Shown here piece by piece: positions 17,139-25,734 of a stretch of DNA of 64,000 nucleotides (position 1 is the first letter of the stretch; every line of letters begins with the position of its first letter). The notes beneath the pieces were generated by a model that was not told the DNA's origin, made no database searches, and saw only the letters and a list, made by a program, of their open reading frames with translations. Both the position numbers and the translations under genes were made by a program. Source of the DNA: CAYYJR01 sp964472305 (GTDB lineage: Bacteria > Armatimonadota > Hebobacteria > CAIYQO01); contig CAYYJR010000014.1 in NCBI GenBank assembly GCA_964472305.1, positions 47,125 through 111,124 on the forward strand. Direction: 5' to 3'.

Positions 17139-17882
17139 ATGCCAAACGGGGAAATGGGCCAGACCCTCGTCCTGATCAAACCTGACGCGTTGAAGAATTC
17201 GCTGACCGGCTACGTACTGTCGCAATTGTCCGAATTCCACACCGGCTTGCGCTTCGCCGGCCTGAAAGTGGTGCATGTGACGCAGATGCTGGCCGAGGAG
17301 CATTACACCGAGCATCGTACCAAAGTCTTTTTCCCCTCGCTGGTGGAGTATCTGCGCGGTGAGTTGCACTATCCGGGAAAGCCGGAGAAGCAGCGCGTGA
17401 TCGCCATTGTCTACCAGGGAGCCGACGCGGTGTGCCGGCTGCGCGAGGTGGTCGGCCCGACGAATCCGCACCTGGCGCGTGAAGAAAAGCCCGGCTGCAT
17501 CCGTTCGCTGGGCACGGTGGTGCCGCTGACCAACGAGACCGGCGAAGTGATCAGCGATCGTTGGGACAACCTGATTCATGCATCCGCCACCAGTGAAGAG
17601 GGGGAGCGCGAGATCAAGCTCTGGTTCAAACCGAGCGACATCCCGCCTGCCATGCGTTGTTATCCCACCCGTCTGTGTGAAGGGCATTATTATTATCGCA
17701 ACGGGAAGGTGTACACCACCCATCAACCCGGCACCATCTGTCTGTTCGCACCCGGCGACGTGGGCTGGGTTTCCGACTTGGAGTCGCTGCAACTCATCAA
17801 CCAGGGCGAACCCCCTCCGGTCGCGCTCAACTCCGTCATCGCCAAATACCTGACGAATTTGACGATGGAAGAGATCCGCTGA
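17139..17882 (+). CDS. Nucleoside diphosphate kinase-like protein, enlarged
   Basis: The N-terminal part follows NDK: LVLIKPDAL with Lys14, VVGPTNP (108-110), KPGCIRSLG, and the phosphohistidine motif NLIHAS with His147. These residues swap the gamma phosphate between nucleotides, so catalysis is probably kept. The protein is 247 residues against about 140 for standard NDK. There is an insert around residues 73-84 and another around 127-143 before the active His, and a C-terminal extension of about 80 residues with HYYYRNGKVYTTHQPG. AAAGGAG (17126-17132) precedes the ATG. The role of the extension is unknown. Confidence 0.82.
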   Translation: MPNGEMGQTLVLIKPDALKNSLTGYVLSQLSEFHTGLRFAGLKVVHVTQMLAEEHYTEHRTKVFFPSLVEYLRGELHYPGKPEKQRVIAIVYQGADAVCRLREVVGPTNPHLAREEKPGCIRSLGTVVPLTNETGEVISDRWDNLIHASATSEEGEREIKLWFKPSDIPPAMRCYPTRLCEGHYYYRNGKVYTTHQPGTICLFAPGDVGWVSDLESLQLINQGEPPPVALNSVIAKYLTNLTMEEIR

Positions 17883-17907
17883 ACTATTGGGACGATCCCA
17901 TCCCGGC

Positions 17908-17945
17908 GACCGGCGTGTGCGGCAGCGCACATGCCGGTCGTTTTT
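17908..17945 (+). terminator. Rho-independent terminator
   Basis: GACCGGCGTGTGC (17908-17920) pairs with GCACATGCCGGTC (17927-17939) with one G-T pair and a 6-nt loop. It is followed by GTTTTTC, a classic intrinsic terminator for the NDK-like gene. Confidence 0.85.
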
Positions 17946-18021
17946 CATCATCCATTCATCTCGGTGTAACAGAGTTGTCACGCCATGCCGCCATACTGGT
18001 AGATAGTAGTGGAGGTGTCAG

Positions 18022-18759
18022 ATGCGATGGATCGGTATGTTGTTGATTCTGTTTCCAGTGCTGGCTTACGCAACAACCGGCGGGCAGAGCTGTTTGCTCA
18101 CCAACACCTACTCGGTCACCAGTGAGCCTTTTGAATATGTGAATGATAGCACTACTCATGATATTCGGCGTCCGACCAGGCATGAAGAAGCGCGTGAAGT
18201 CACCCGCTTATGGACGTTGTATGTCCGCGCGTATCGGATTATCCGCCGTCATGCATTTATGGTAAAGCAGATTCAGGAGGTGGGGCGACGTCGACAATTC
18301 TTTGGCGAGACGGAATTGACTGCCGTACTGACTGCTGCCGGATTTTATGGCCGAAAATTGAAGCGGGAACCGTCCTTCGTTTATACACTGCAGATTGCCG
18401 CTTATCGTCAACCTCGAGCTCTTCGGCGTTTTCTCGCCCGCTTCCGGCACACCTTCACCAGCATGGAAGATGCCGGCGTTGGATTTTTCGACTCAATTCC
18501 CAAACAAGCTCGATTGATCTATGGCAGTGAGGGGACGGAGTCTAAACCGGATTTTCTTTATGTCACTTCGCAATCGAGACTGCAGAGGATACGCTACGGT
18601 GTCTACCTGAGTCGAGGCGATGCACGATCTGATGCTCGCGCCTGGCAACAACGGTATCATGTCACGCCGGTGATTTACCGCGTTCCACTGACGGTTTCAC
18701 TGGTGAAGAATATGATCTGGGGACCGTTGCCCGGATTGAAGTGGTATACCGTAGAGTGA
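18022..18759 (+). CDS. Secreted protein of unknown function, possible divergent SPOR domain
   Basis: The 245-residue product has a signal peptide (about 1-17, cut after AYA). The mature part has two stretches, YTLQIAAYRQPRALRRFLAR and RIRYGVYLSRGDARSDAR, that resemble the two halves of a SPOR (peptidoglycan-binding) domain. The match is weak. GGAGGTG stands before the ATG at 18022. The gene looks more A+T-rich than its neighbours and is flanked by 17-nt direct repeats (17933-17949 and 18781-18797), the left one being the right arm of the NDK terminator. That suggests insertion or duplication of this gene into the locus. Confidence 0.6.
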   Translation: MRWIGMLLILFPVLAYATTGGQSCLLTNTYSVTSEPFEYVNDSTTHDIRRPTRHEEAREVTRLWTLYVRAYRIIRRHAFMVKQIQEVGRRRQFFGETELTAVLTAAGFYGRKLKREPSFVYTLQIAAYRQPRALRRFLARFRHTFTSMEDAGVGFFDSIPKQARLIYGSEGTESKPDFLYVTSQSRLQRIRYGVYLSRGDARSDARAWQQRYHVTPVIYRVPLTVSLVKNMIWGPLPGLKWYTVE

Positions 18760-18780
18760 TTCACAATGATTACTCCGCAC

Positions 18781-18797
18781 GCCGGTCGTTTTTCATC
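18781..18797 (+). repeat. Orphan copy of terminator right arm
   Basis: GCCGGTCGTTTTTCATC is identical to 17933-17949, the 3' arm and T run of the NDK terminator. The left arm is missing here, so no hairpin forms. GCAC precedes both copies. Confidence 0.7.
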
Positions 18798-18866
18798 CCG
18801 TCATAACATCGCCGTCATCGTGCTGTAACTTGATGCGTTCACCATAGTGAGTGACACGGAGGATTC

Positions 18867-19709
18867 ATGATGAATCGATTTTTTTGGGCGCGCGTGGCGT
18901 ATCATCGATGGCGCCGCCGCCTGCAGTGGATTCTTCATCCCTTGCCCTGGGCGACCGTGCGGGAAGACGCGAACGCCTATCCGCTGACAGTGGCGGAACG
19001 TACGTCACCGCTCAAGCGCGCCCCCACCGGCGCGATTGCCGCGTATGCCGAAGAGAAGGCGCAGAACCTGCAGTTGGCTGCCGGATGCATCGATGGGTGT
19101 GTCATCCTGCCGGGTGCGGTCTTTTCCTTTTGCCGCACAGTGGGCGGCACTACCCGCCGTCGGGGTTTTATGCCTGCACTCGAGATGCACGACGGCAATA
19201 TGCAACCTGAAATCGGCGGCGGGCTGTGCCAGTTGGCTAACCTGCTGCTGTTGCTGGCCATTGATGTCAACGCCGAGATCGTCGAACGTCATCGCCATTC
19301 CTACGACCTGTTTCGCGATGTGGAGCGCAACGTACCTTTTGGGTGCGGTGCGACGGTCTTCTTCAATTACGTCGATTTCCAGTTCCGCAACTTGCTGTCG
19401 TTTCCCCTGCGCCTGCACGTCACGGTGACGCCGTCGCTGCTGACCGCGAGCCTGCAGGCAGCACAACCGCTGCCGTTTGCCGTGCGCCTGCTGGAGACGG
19501 ATCATCACTTCTACCGCCATCGTGGCGACGTCTACCGTACCAATCGCGTGTGGAAGGAAATCACGATCGGCGACGGCCCTCCCCGGCGGGTGCTGTTGTT
19601 TACCAATAACTGCCACGTGCGCTACCCGGCGGACGATTTGGTGGAGTTCGAACTGCCGGTGGGCCTGTCGCCGGCAATGTTGACCGCATCCTGGACAGAT
19701 GATGATTGA
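18867..19709 (+). CDS. VanW-family protein
   Basis: The 280-residue protein matches the VanW family. It has SFCRTVGGTTRRRGF followed by ALEMHDGNMQPEIGGGLCQL, the conserved block containing EIGGGLCQ. VanW proteins occur in some vancomycin-resistance clusters and in many other bacteria with no known activity; they are thought to act at the cell envelope. There is no van cluster here, so no resistance role should be inferred. CGGAGG at 18857-18862 precedes the ATG. It is followed after 24 nt by the methyltransferase gene and then by the Cu-amine-oxidase-like protein, forming a probable three-gene operon. Confidence 0.85.
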   Translation: MMNRFFWARVAYHRWRRRLQWILHPLPWATVREDANAYPLTVAERTSPLKRAPTGAIAAYAEEKAQNLQLAAGCIDGCVILPGAVFSFCRTVGGTTRRRGFMPALEMHDGNMQPEIGGGLCQLANLLLLLAIDVNAEIVERHRHSYDLFRDVERNVPFGCGATVFFNYVDFQFRNLLSFPLRLHVTVTPSLLTASLQAAQPLPFAVRLLETDHHFYRHRGDVYRTNRVWKEITIGDGPPRRVLLFTNNCHVRYPADDLVEFELPVGLSPAMLTASWTDDD

Positions 19710-19733
19710 ACGAACTGACAAGGAGACGAGGAT

Positions 19734-20645
19734 ATGCGCTGGCAAGTGAAAACCGCCGTCCGGCATCTGCTGCTCGCGTTACCGGGGGGTGAGCGGGCAT
19801 ATCGCTGGCTCACCGCCGGGTTGCTGGGCACCAATGCCGGTATGGCTGCGAAATGGTTTCGCGTGTTTCCCACTCATCTGCAAGTGCTGCGCGAGATGTT
19901 TGGCGTCGCGGCGCGCGCCCAGCGCCTGTGGTGCTTCGACAGCGGCGCCACCCCGGCGGCAGGTTTTGCCATCGCGTTGACAACCGATCAGCCGGGTTTG
20001 CTCACCGATCGGCTTGACCGGCTGGCTGATAGGTATCGTGACGCAGCATGCCGTCTGTTGCGTGAAAAAGGTCCGCAGCTTGCCGCGCTTTCTGATGCCG
20101 GGGTGGATCGTTTGGATCAGTTGCTGCTGATCAGTGGTCGTCTGCCGGTGGCGACCGCCTTGCGCGACATGGACATCACTTACGCGGGTACGCACGCGGT
20201 AGTCGACACGGATGCCTGGCAAGGTGCTGTCGGGTGCATTTTCTCCGCCGGAACGCTGGAACATTACCGTCCGGAGCAACTTGATGCCGAGGTGTCGCGC
20301 ATGGCGCGAGCGCTGCACCCCGGCGGGATCCTCAGCCATGTCGTCGATCACCGCGACCATCGCTGGCACGCCGACAAGCGCATCAACCCACTGCAACATC
20401 TGACACTGGAGGAGGCGGACTACCGGGCGCGCTTCGATAATCCACTCGAATATCACAACCGCTGGCTGCGCAGCCGCTACGTCGCGCTGTTCACCGCCCA
20501 CGGATTTCGCGTGCAGTGCCGCGACCGCGTGTGCGTCACCCCGGAACTGCCGCCGCTGATCGGCGCGTTGACTCCTGAGTTTCGCACCGCCTCCGCAGAG
20601 GATTTGCACAGTCTGGTGACGCACTTCATTGCCATCAAGGTGTGA
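19734..20645 (+). CDS. SAM-dependent methyltransferase
   Basis: A 303-residue protein whose C-terminal half has the class I methyltransferase pattern. An acidic strand end near DITYAGTHAVVD is followed by FSAGTLEHYRPEQLDAEVSR and ALHPGGILSHVVDHRDH, the motif-IV/post-motif region that names a response of the form SxxxxEHxxxxxxxxxEExxRxLxPGG. The N-terminal GxGxG loop is degenerate (FDSGATPAAGFAIAL), so binding of SAM is likely but not certain. The substrate is unknown. AAGGAG at 19720-19725 sets the ATG at 19734. It lies between the VanW and Cu-amine-oxidase-like genes. Confidence 0.75.
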   Translation: MRWQVKTAVRHLLLALPGGERAYRWLTAGLLGTNAGMAAKWFRVFPTHLQVLREMFGVAARAQRLWCFDSGATPAAGFAIALTTDQPGLLTDRLDRLADRYRDAACRLLREKGPQLAALSDAGVDRLDQLLLISGRLPVATALRDMDITYAGTHAVVDTDAWQGAVGCIFSAGTLEHYRPEQLDAEVSRMARALHPGGILSHVVDHRDHRWHADKRINPLQHLTLEEADYRARFDNPLEYHNRWLRSRYVALFTAHGFRVQCRDRVCVTPELPPLIGALTPEFRTASAEDLHSLVTHFIAIKV

Positions 20646-20729
20646 AAGGAGGATTTTGCGACAGGCTTGGCACCAGCCATGCACACATATACCCGCGGAT
20701 GCGTCACAATACCGGGAAAGGAGCGTGCC

Positions 20730-21476
20730 ATGCGAGGAATGATCGTATTGCTGCTGCTGGCGCTGACCGGTGTGGGGATGGCGCAGCAGACCCTGCTCAT
20801 CTATACGAATTTGCCGTCCGACGTGCCGCCGCAACTGCGCGGTGGGCGGACTTTCGTGCCGGTGCGGGTGATCGCGGAACAGTTTGGCGCCACGGTGAGT
20901 TGGCTGGCGCGCGACAGCACCGTGCTCATCCAGCGTTCCGGCGCGCCGGCGATTCGCCTGGTCATCGGATCCACCACCGCGCGCGTGGGCGGGGAGGCAG
21001 TGCTGCTGGATGCCGCGCCATACGTGGACCAGGGGCGCACGCTGGTGCCGTTACGGCTGATCGCGGAGACATATCACGTGCCTATCGAGTATCGCGATGA
21101 CACGCGCAGCGTGTGGCTCACACGTAACGACCGGCGTTACGTGCTGCCGTTGCCCTCCACCCGCGGCGGCGTCATTATCGCCACGCCCGCGCCGAACACG
21201 CTGGTGCGCAACCCCATCCTGGTGCAGGGGCAGGCGAACGTTTTCGAAGGCCATCTGGAGGTCGAGGTGCGCGATGCGCACGGGCAGGTGCTGGGGCGCA
21301 CCTTCACCACCGCCGGCATGGGTGGGTTCTACGCCTTCAGCGTGCCGGTGTATTATAACCAGCCCGGCGAGGATGCGGCGGATGGTCGTATCGTCGTCTT
21401 TTCGCGCAATGGCGTGGGAAACGGCAAAATCCTCGCGCAGGACGCGGTGCCGGTGCGCCTGGCATCGACGTTATGA
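20730..21476 (+). CDS. Secreted copper-amine-oxidase-like domain plus Gmad2 protein
   Basis: The 248-residue protein has a signal peptide (about 1-18, ending GMA). A copper amine oxidase N-terminal-like stalk domain follows (about 30-110), with two repeats of its typical phrase: TFVPVRVIAEQFGATVSW and TLVPLRLIAETYHVPIEY. The C-terminal part (about 145-235) fits the Gmad2 immunoglobulin-like domain (APNTLVRNPILVQGQANVFE, then GFYAFSVPVYYNQP). Neither domain is catalytic; both are surface or spore-envelope scaffolds in other bacteria. AAAGGAG at 20717-20723 supports ATG 20730. An upstream in-frame extension lacks a signal peptide. Likely the last gene of the VanW operon. Confidence 0.85.
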   Translation: MRGMIVLLLLALTGVGMAQQTLLIYTNLPSDVPPQLRGGRTFVPVRVIAEQFGATVSWLARDSTVLIQRSGAPAIRLVIGSTTARVGGEAVLLDAAPYVDQGRTLVPLRLIAETYHVPIEYRDDTRSVWLTRNDRRYVLPLPSTRGGVIIATPAPNTLVRNPILVQGQANVFEGHLEVEVRDAHGQVLGRTFTTAGMGGFYAFSVPVYYNQPGEDAADGRIVVFSRNGVGNGKILAQDAVPVRLASTL

Positions 21477-21550
21477 GCGATTGAGCATACCGGACAATTC
21501 AAGCGCCACCGCGGTGTCGCTTTCGAGCGGCAGACCTGGAGGATGCCTCC

Positions 21551-23329
21551 TCACCCCGCCCGATAGTTGCCGATCGCTTCCGAGATGTGCAGTGCTCGCT
21601 CGTAGAGGCGCAGCGTATGCACGCCGGCGCCGAGGTGCAGCAGAGCATCGCCGTTGACATTGCGCAGGTGGGGGTTGATGCGGCCCCAGCCGAACTGGCG
21701 GTGCGCGCCGCCGTCACAGAGGGTGCCGTCCACCACGAAGCAGATGATCTTCGGACCGCCGTCGACGATAACGGCGACATGGTGCGGCGCACCGGGCACC
21801 AGCATGCCGGGGTCGCTCTCCCAGCGGCAATCGGTGCGGCCGTCGCGCAGCATGATCTCCAGTGTACCTCGCGCGGTGGCATACAGGCACAGTCCCCGGC
21901 CATCCGGCGCGCGGGTATCGAGCAGCACCTGTCCCGGCGCGGGCGCGTCGAGCCACAATTCGAGGGTGAAACCCGCGCGCAGGTCGCGCGTGCCATAATC
22001 GGCGCGGGTATAATCACGCGCGGTGAAGGCGGGCAGCGCCGGCATGGCGACCATCGCCGGCAGCGCGTCACCCGTCCATTCCAGCAGCAGCCCGTCCGTC
22101 GCCACGCCGCGGTGGGTAAATTGCCCCCATAGTCCTTCCAGCAGCGCTGGATCGAGCTGGTGCACGCGCGCCACGTTCTTCTGCGTCTCGGTGACGTAAT
22201 ATTCGCCGTCCTCCTCTACCAGGTCGGGATAGCTCATGCGCAGATACGGATCGTCGTCGTACAGCAGGATTTCCGGCTGCGACCAACGGATCTCCTTGCC
22301 ATCCGGCCCATCCTCCTCGATCCCACCGCACAGCCACACCGGGTTGCGATCCTCGTAGCCCAAATTCGCCTGTCCGGCGATGAAACATCCACCGTGGTTG
22401 TGGAACCAGTATAAAAAGTGACCGTTGGCGCAGCGCCAGGCGAAATTCGCCGCACGCGGGTGCTTCATCACCCGTCCATCGGCAAAGCGCTGGTACTGCG
22501 GCGTGCTCCAGGTGTGCCCGCCGTCGCGGCTGTAGGCACAGACCGGATGGCCGTCGATGCTGCGGTAGACGCAGTAGAAGGAGCCATCACTCAATACGCT
22601 GTAGCTTTGTTCCTCGGCGACCAACCCGCCGCCCGGTGGGGTACGCAGGCCGAAATCGCCGTCCGGCAGCGTCTCCCAGACGGCGTCCGCCGGGTCGGGG
22701 GCGCTCAGCAGGTTGGCGCTTTTCAGCAAGACACCCTCGGAGCGGGTGAAAAAACCATCGCCAAAACCACCCACTTTGTGCAGCGACACGTAGGCTGCCC
22801 CCTGGTGCATGAAAGCCTTACCGACGTTCCAGAAGAAACGCAGCGTGCCGCCATACGGATTGCGGCGGTCGATATCCATCTCGCGCATCGGAATGGGGTA
22901 GCGCTGCGTCGACCAGGTGCACCCGCCGTCGTCGCTGTATTTGAATACGAAATAACCCAGCGAATCTACCCGTGTGCACTTGCCGCCTGTGAACGGCGGA
23001 TCGTCGGCGCGCGCTTCACGCACGTTGTCGGTGTTGTGATTGTAAAAGCAGTAGATGCGCCCACCCGGCGCCTTCAACAACACCGCGTAAGACGCTTCAG
23101 GACCGTCCGCTGGCTCGATGGCCACCGGCGGCGACCAGGTGCGTCCGCGATCGGTGCTGCGCAGCGCAATCACGTGTTGCCCGCCGGCGCCTTCATGCCC
23201 GGTACCGGTAGTTAATACGCACAGCCACGCGCCGTCGTCGGTGCGTACGATATACGGCTGGTCGCAATAAAATTCGGTGGGGATGATCCAGCCGGCGGTG
23301 ATGTTGCGTGGATCGAGCGTGTTGGCCAT
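21551..23329 (-). CDS. Sialidase-like BNR protein with C-terminal LamG-like domain
   Basis: The 592-residue protein contains three Asp-box motifs (SxDxGxTW) at about 58-65, 132-139 and 267-274, the mark of six-bladed sialidase propellers. From about residue 440 a concanavalin/LamG-like domain follows, with FTLELWLDAP, HHVAVIVDG and GVHTLRLYERAL. There is no signal peptide, so it may be cytosolic. The usual Arg triad of true sialidases is not verified, so exo-sialidase activity should not be assumed; glycan binding or hydrolysis of another sugar is equally possible. ATG 23329 has GAGG 9 nt upstream. Confidence 0.8.
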   Translation of the reverse strand: MANTLDPRNITAGWIIPTEFYCDQPYIVRTDDGAWLCVLTTGTGHEGAGGQHVIALRSTDRGRTWSPPVAIEPADGPEASYAVLLKAPGGRIYCFYNHNTDNVREARADDPPFTGGKCTRVDSLGYFVFKYSDDGGCTWSTQRYPIPMREMDIDRRNPYGGTLRFFWNVGKAFMHQGAAYVSLHKVGGFGDGFFTRSEGVLLKSANLLSAPDPADAVWETLPDGDFGLRTPPGGGLVAEEQSYSVLSDGSFYCVYRSIDGHPVCAYSRDGGHTWSTPQYQRFADGRVMKHPRAANFAWRCANGHFLYWFHNHGGCFIAGQANLGYEDRNPVWLCGGIEEDGPDGKEIRWSQPEILLYDDDPYLRMSYPDLVEEDGEYYVTETQKNVARVHQLDPALLEGLWGQFTHRGVATDGLLLEWTGDALPAMVAMPALPAFTARDYTRADYGTRDLRAGFTLELWLDAPAPGQVLLDTRAPDGRGLCLYATARGTLEIMLRDGRTDCRWESDPGMLVPGAPHHVAVIVDGGPKIICFVVDGTLCDGGAHRQFGWGRINPHLRNVNGDALLHLGAGVHTLRLYERALHISEAIGNYRAG

Positions 23330-23534
23330 GAACAGATACCTCACCGCTGTCGTTCTCTGCCGGGTGGAAGATTACCTGCCGATGTGTGTGCTCTGTTGCT
23401 TCGCATCCTCAACCGTGGCAAGTGCGGACTTTCTCCGTCAATTGACGTTTGAACGCGTGTTTGCTTTTCCTTGACGTGGGGGATGAAAACGGGTAGGATG
23501 GTATGGGAGAACGCCGGCTGAAACGGAGTTGATT

Positions 23535-24506
23535 ATGACACGATGGCGACAGGTCGCGGTGCTCATCAGCGCGCTGGGCATCATGGTGTTCTTGTTAGGC
23601 GCCGGGTGCTCGCACTCCACCGCCACCAGCACCACCGACCCTCCTGCGCTCTATGTTCCCCCGTCGTTCGATCAGAACCGGGCGTTGAGCGATTTGCAGC
23701 ACCAGTTGGCACTGGGCTTTCGCATTCCCGGCACCGCGGCGCATCGCGCCACACGCGACTGGCTGCAGACACAGTTGCAGAACGCCGGCGCGACGGTGAC
23801 GCTACAGCCGTTCAGCCATTTGCTGGGCGGGCAGACCGTGCAGATGTGGAACATCATCGCCGAGATTCCCGGCAAGAACCTGCCGGCCACCCCCGTCTCG
23901 GTGTTGCTGGGGGCGCACTGGGATTCGCGACCGACGGCCGATCGTGATCCCGATCCCGCCAAGCGCACGCAGCCGATTCCCGGCGCCAACGACGGCGCAT
24001 CGGGCGTGGCGGTCTTGCTGGAGATTGCCCGCCAACTCAAGGCGCATCCCATCGCACGCAACGTGACGCTCGTATTGTTCGACGGTGAGGATTACGGTCC
24101 CGAGATCGACAATATGCTGCTGGGCTCCGCCTACTACGCGGCGCACCTGCCGGTCAACAGGCCTGATTGGGGCATCCTGCTCGACATGGTGGGTGATAAG
24201 AATCTGGATATCTATCGCGAACCGTTTTCCGACGAATACGCGCGATCTGTCAACAACCGCGTCTTCACTGCCGCGGATGTACTGGGGTACCTGGGTGGCG
24301 CGAATACTCCCGGCTTCATCAATCAGCCGTTTTACACCACCATCATCGACGACCATATCGCCATTAACAAAGCCGGAGTGCCGATGGCGGACTTGATCGA
24401 TTTTAATTATCCGTACTGGCACACCACCGCGGATACCGTCGACAAATGCAGCGCCGCCAGCCTGAAAATCGTGGGTATGACGGTACTCGCGGCGATTCAA
24501 TTGTAA
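23535..24506 (+). CDS. M28-family / glutaminyl-cyclase-like lipoprotein, copy 1
   Basis: The 323-residue protein begins with a lipoprotein signal and lipobox LGAGC (Cys25). The body has the zinc-site landmarks of family M28 and bacterial glutaminyl cyclases: AHWDSRP, GANDGASGVAVLLEIARQL, LFDGEDYG and a final His in YPYWHTTADTVDK. The order and the FDGEDYG phrase favour a glutaminyl-peptide cyclotransferase-like enzyme, which forms N-terminal pyroglutamate, over an aminopeptidase. Activity is not proven. It is probably tethered to a membrane facing the periplasm. CGGAG at 23524-23528 supports ATG 23535. A tandem paralogue follows. Confidence 0.85.
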   Translation: MTRWRQVAVLISALGIMVFLLGAGCSHSTATSTTDPPALYVPPSFDQNRALSDLQHQLALGFRIPGTAAHRATRDWLQTQLQNAGATVTLQPFSHLLGGQTVQMWNIIAEIPGKNLPATPVSVLLGAHWDSRPTADRDPDPAKRTQPIPGANDGASGVAVLLEIARQLKAHPIARNVTLVLFDGEDYGPEIDNMLLGSAYYAAHLPVNRPDWGILLDMVGDKNLDIYREPFSDEYARSVNNRVFTAADVLGYLGGANTPGFINQPFYTTIIDDHIAINKAGVPMADLIDFNYPYWHTTADTVDKCSAASLKIVGMTVLAAIQL

Positions 24507-24669
24507 GGGGGCACATGGCACGTCGGCTGCCTGGGGTAAAATAACATCGCGTATGCGCGAATATCTCGACATAATATGGCGAGAACAGGTGTTCCGTCAT
24601 CCTTGACGAGGTTGTGGGCCCCCGATAGTATGAGTCGGGAAATACAGGCACAACAGAGTAGGGGTGGCC

Positions 24670-25647
24670 ATGATCAACTGGTGTCGCATTGTTCTGCTGG
24701 TCATCGTACCGGTCGTCATGCTGGGATTCATGAGCGGGGGATGCTCGCATACCGTAGCGGGGAGCGCGGACGCCGATCCGCTGCGCATTGGGATCGCGTT
24801 TGATGAGAACCGCGCCTGGAGCGATCTGCAGCAGCAGGTGGCGTTCGGCTTTCGGATACCCGGTACCGAAGCCCATCGGACGACCCGCGACTGGCTGGTA
24901 TCGCAGTTGATGACGAGCAGTACCAACGTGACATTACAACCGTTCAGCGCGGTGTTAAACGGCACGACAGTTCAGATGTGGAATATCGTCGCGCAGTATC
25001 CCGCCAAAATTGCCCTGTCAAAGGGAACCATTTTACTGGCGGCGCATTGGGATACGCGCCCGACTGCGGATCATGATCCCGATCTCGCCAAACGGAAACT
25101 GCCGATTTCCGGCGCCAACGATGGGGCATCCGGCGTGGCGGTGTTGCTGGAGATTGCCCGCCAGCTTAAGGCAAATCCAATTTCAGCGAACGTGACGATC
25201 GTGTTGTTCGACGGTGAGGATTATGGACCCAGCACCGATAAAATGTTTTTAGGAGCGAAATATTACGCGGCACACTTGCCCACCGTCAAGCCGAGATGGG
25301 GCATCCTGCTCGACATGGTGGGCGACAAGGACCTGGATATTTATCGCGAGCCGAACTCCGAGCAATACGCGAAGGCGGTGAATGATCGGGTGTTCACCGC
25401 GGCAACCCGGTTGGGCTATCTGCGCACTGCCACCCAGCCCGGTTTTGTGAACAGCGTGTATGCCCGGCGGATCATGGACGACCATATCCCGTTGATCCAG
25501 GCAGGTGTACCGATGGCGGACTTGATCGATTTTAATTATCCGTATTGGCACACCACCGCGGATACCGTCGACAAGTGCAGCGCCCACAGTCTGAAGATCG
25601 TCGGCGAAACGGTGCTGTATACCATTCGGCAGCTCAATATTTTATAA
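24670..25647 (+). CDS. M28-family / glutaminyl-cyclase-like lipoprotein, copy 2
   Basis: A 325-residue paralogue of the gene 160 nt upstream, with the same layout: lipobox MSGGC (Cys25), AHWDTRP, GANDGASGVAVLLEIARQL, LFDGEDYG and YPYWHTTADTVDK. All likely zinc ligands are kept in both copies. Protein differences concentrate in the first 100 residues and around 230-260, while the 3' coding part is almost identical at DNA level (24381-24445 versus 25510-25574, one mismatch). ATG 24670 is chosen; an in-frame GTG 6 nt upstream is possible. Confidence 0.85.
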   Translation: MINWCRIVLLVIVPVVMLGFMSGGCSHTVAGSADADPLRIGIAFDENRAWSDLQQQVAFGFRIPGTEAHRTTRDWLVSQLMTSSTNVTLQPFSAVLNGTTVQMWNIVAQYPAKIALSKGTILLAAHWDTRPTADHDPDLAKRKLPISGANDGASGVAVLLEIARQLKANPISANVTIVLFDGEDYGPSTDKMFLGAKYYAAHLPTVKPRWGILLDMVGDKDLDIYREPNSEQYAKAVNDRVFTAATRLGYLRTATQPGFVNSVYARRIMDDHIPLIQAGVPMADLIDFNYPYWHTTADTVDKCSAHSLKIVGETVLYTIRQLNIL

Positions 25648-25734
25648 CGGCGCCGACATGACGCGGGTGCCGCACCCGGTCCGGTTGGGATTATATCAGG
25701 TAGCACATTCTATTTTGGCAGCAGGTATACCGCA

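Noticed and set aside
18867..19709. Vancomycin-resistance gene
   Set aside because: VanW homology alone; no vanHAX or vanRS genes nearby.
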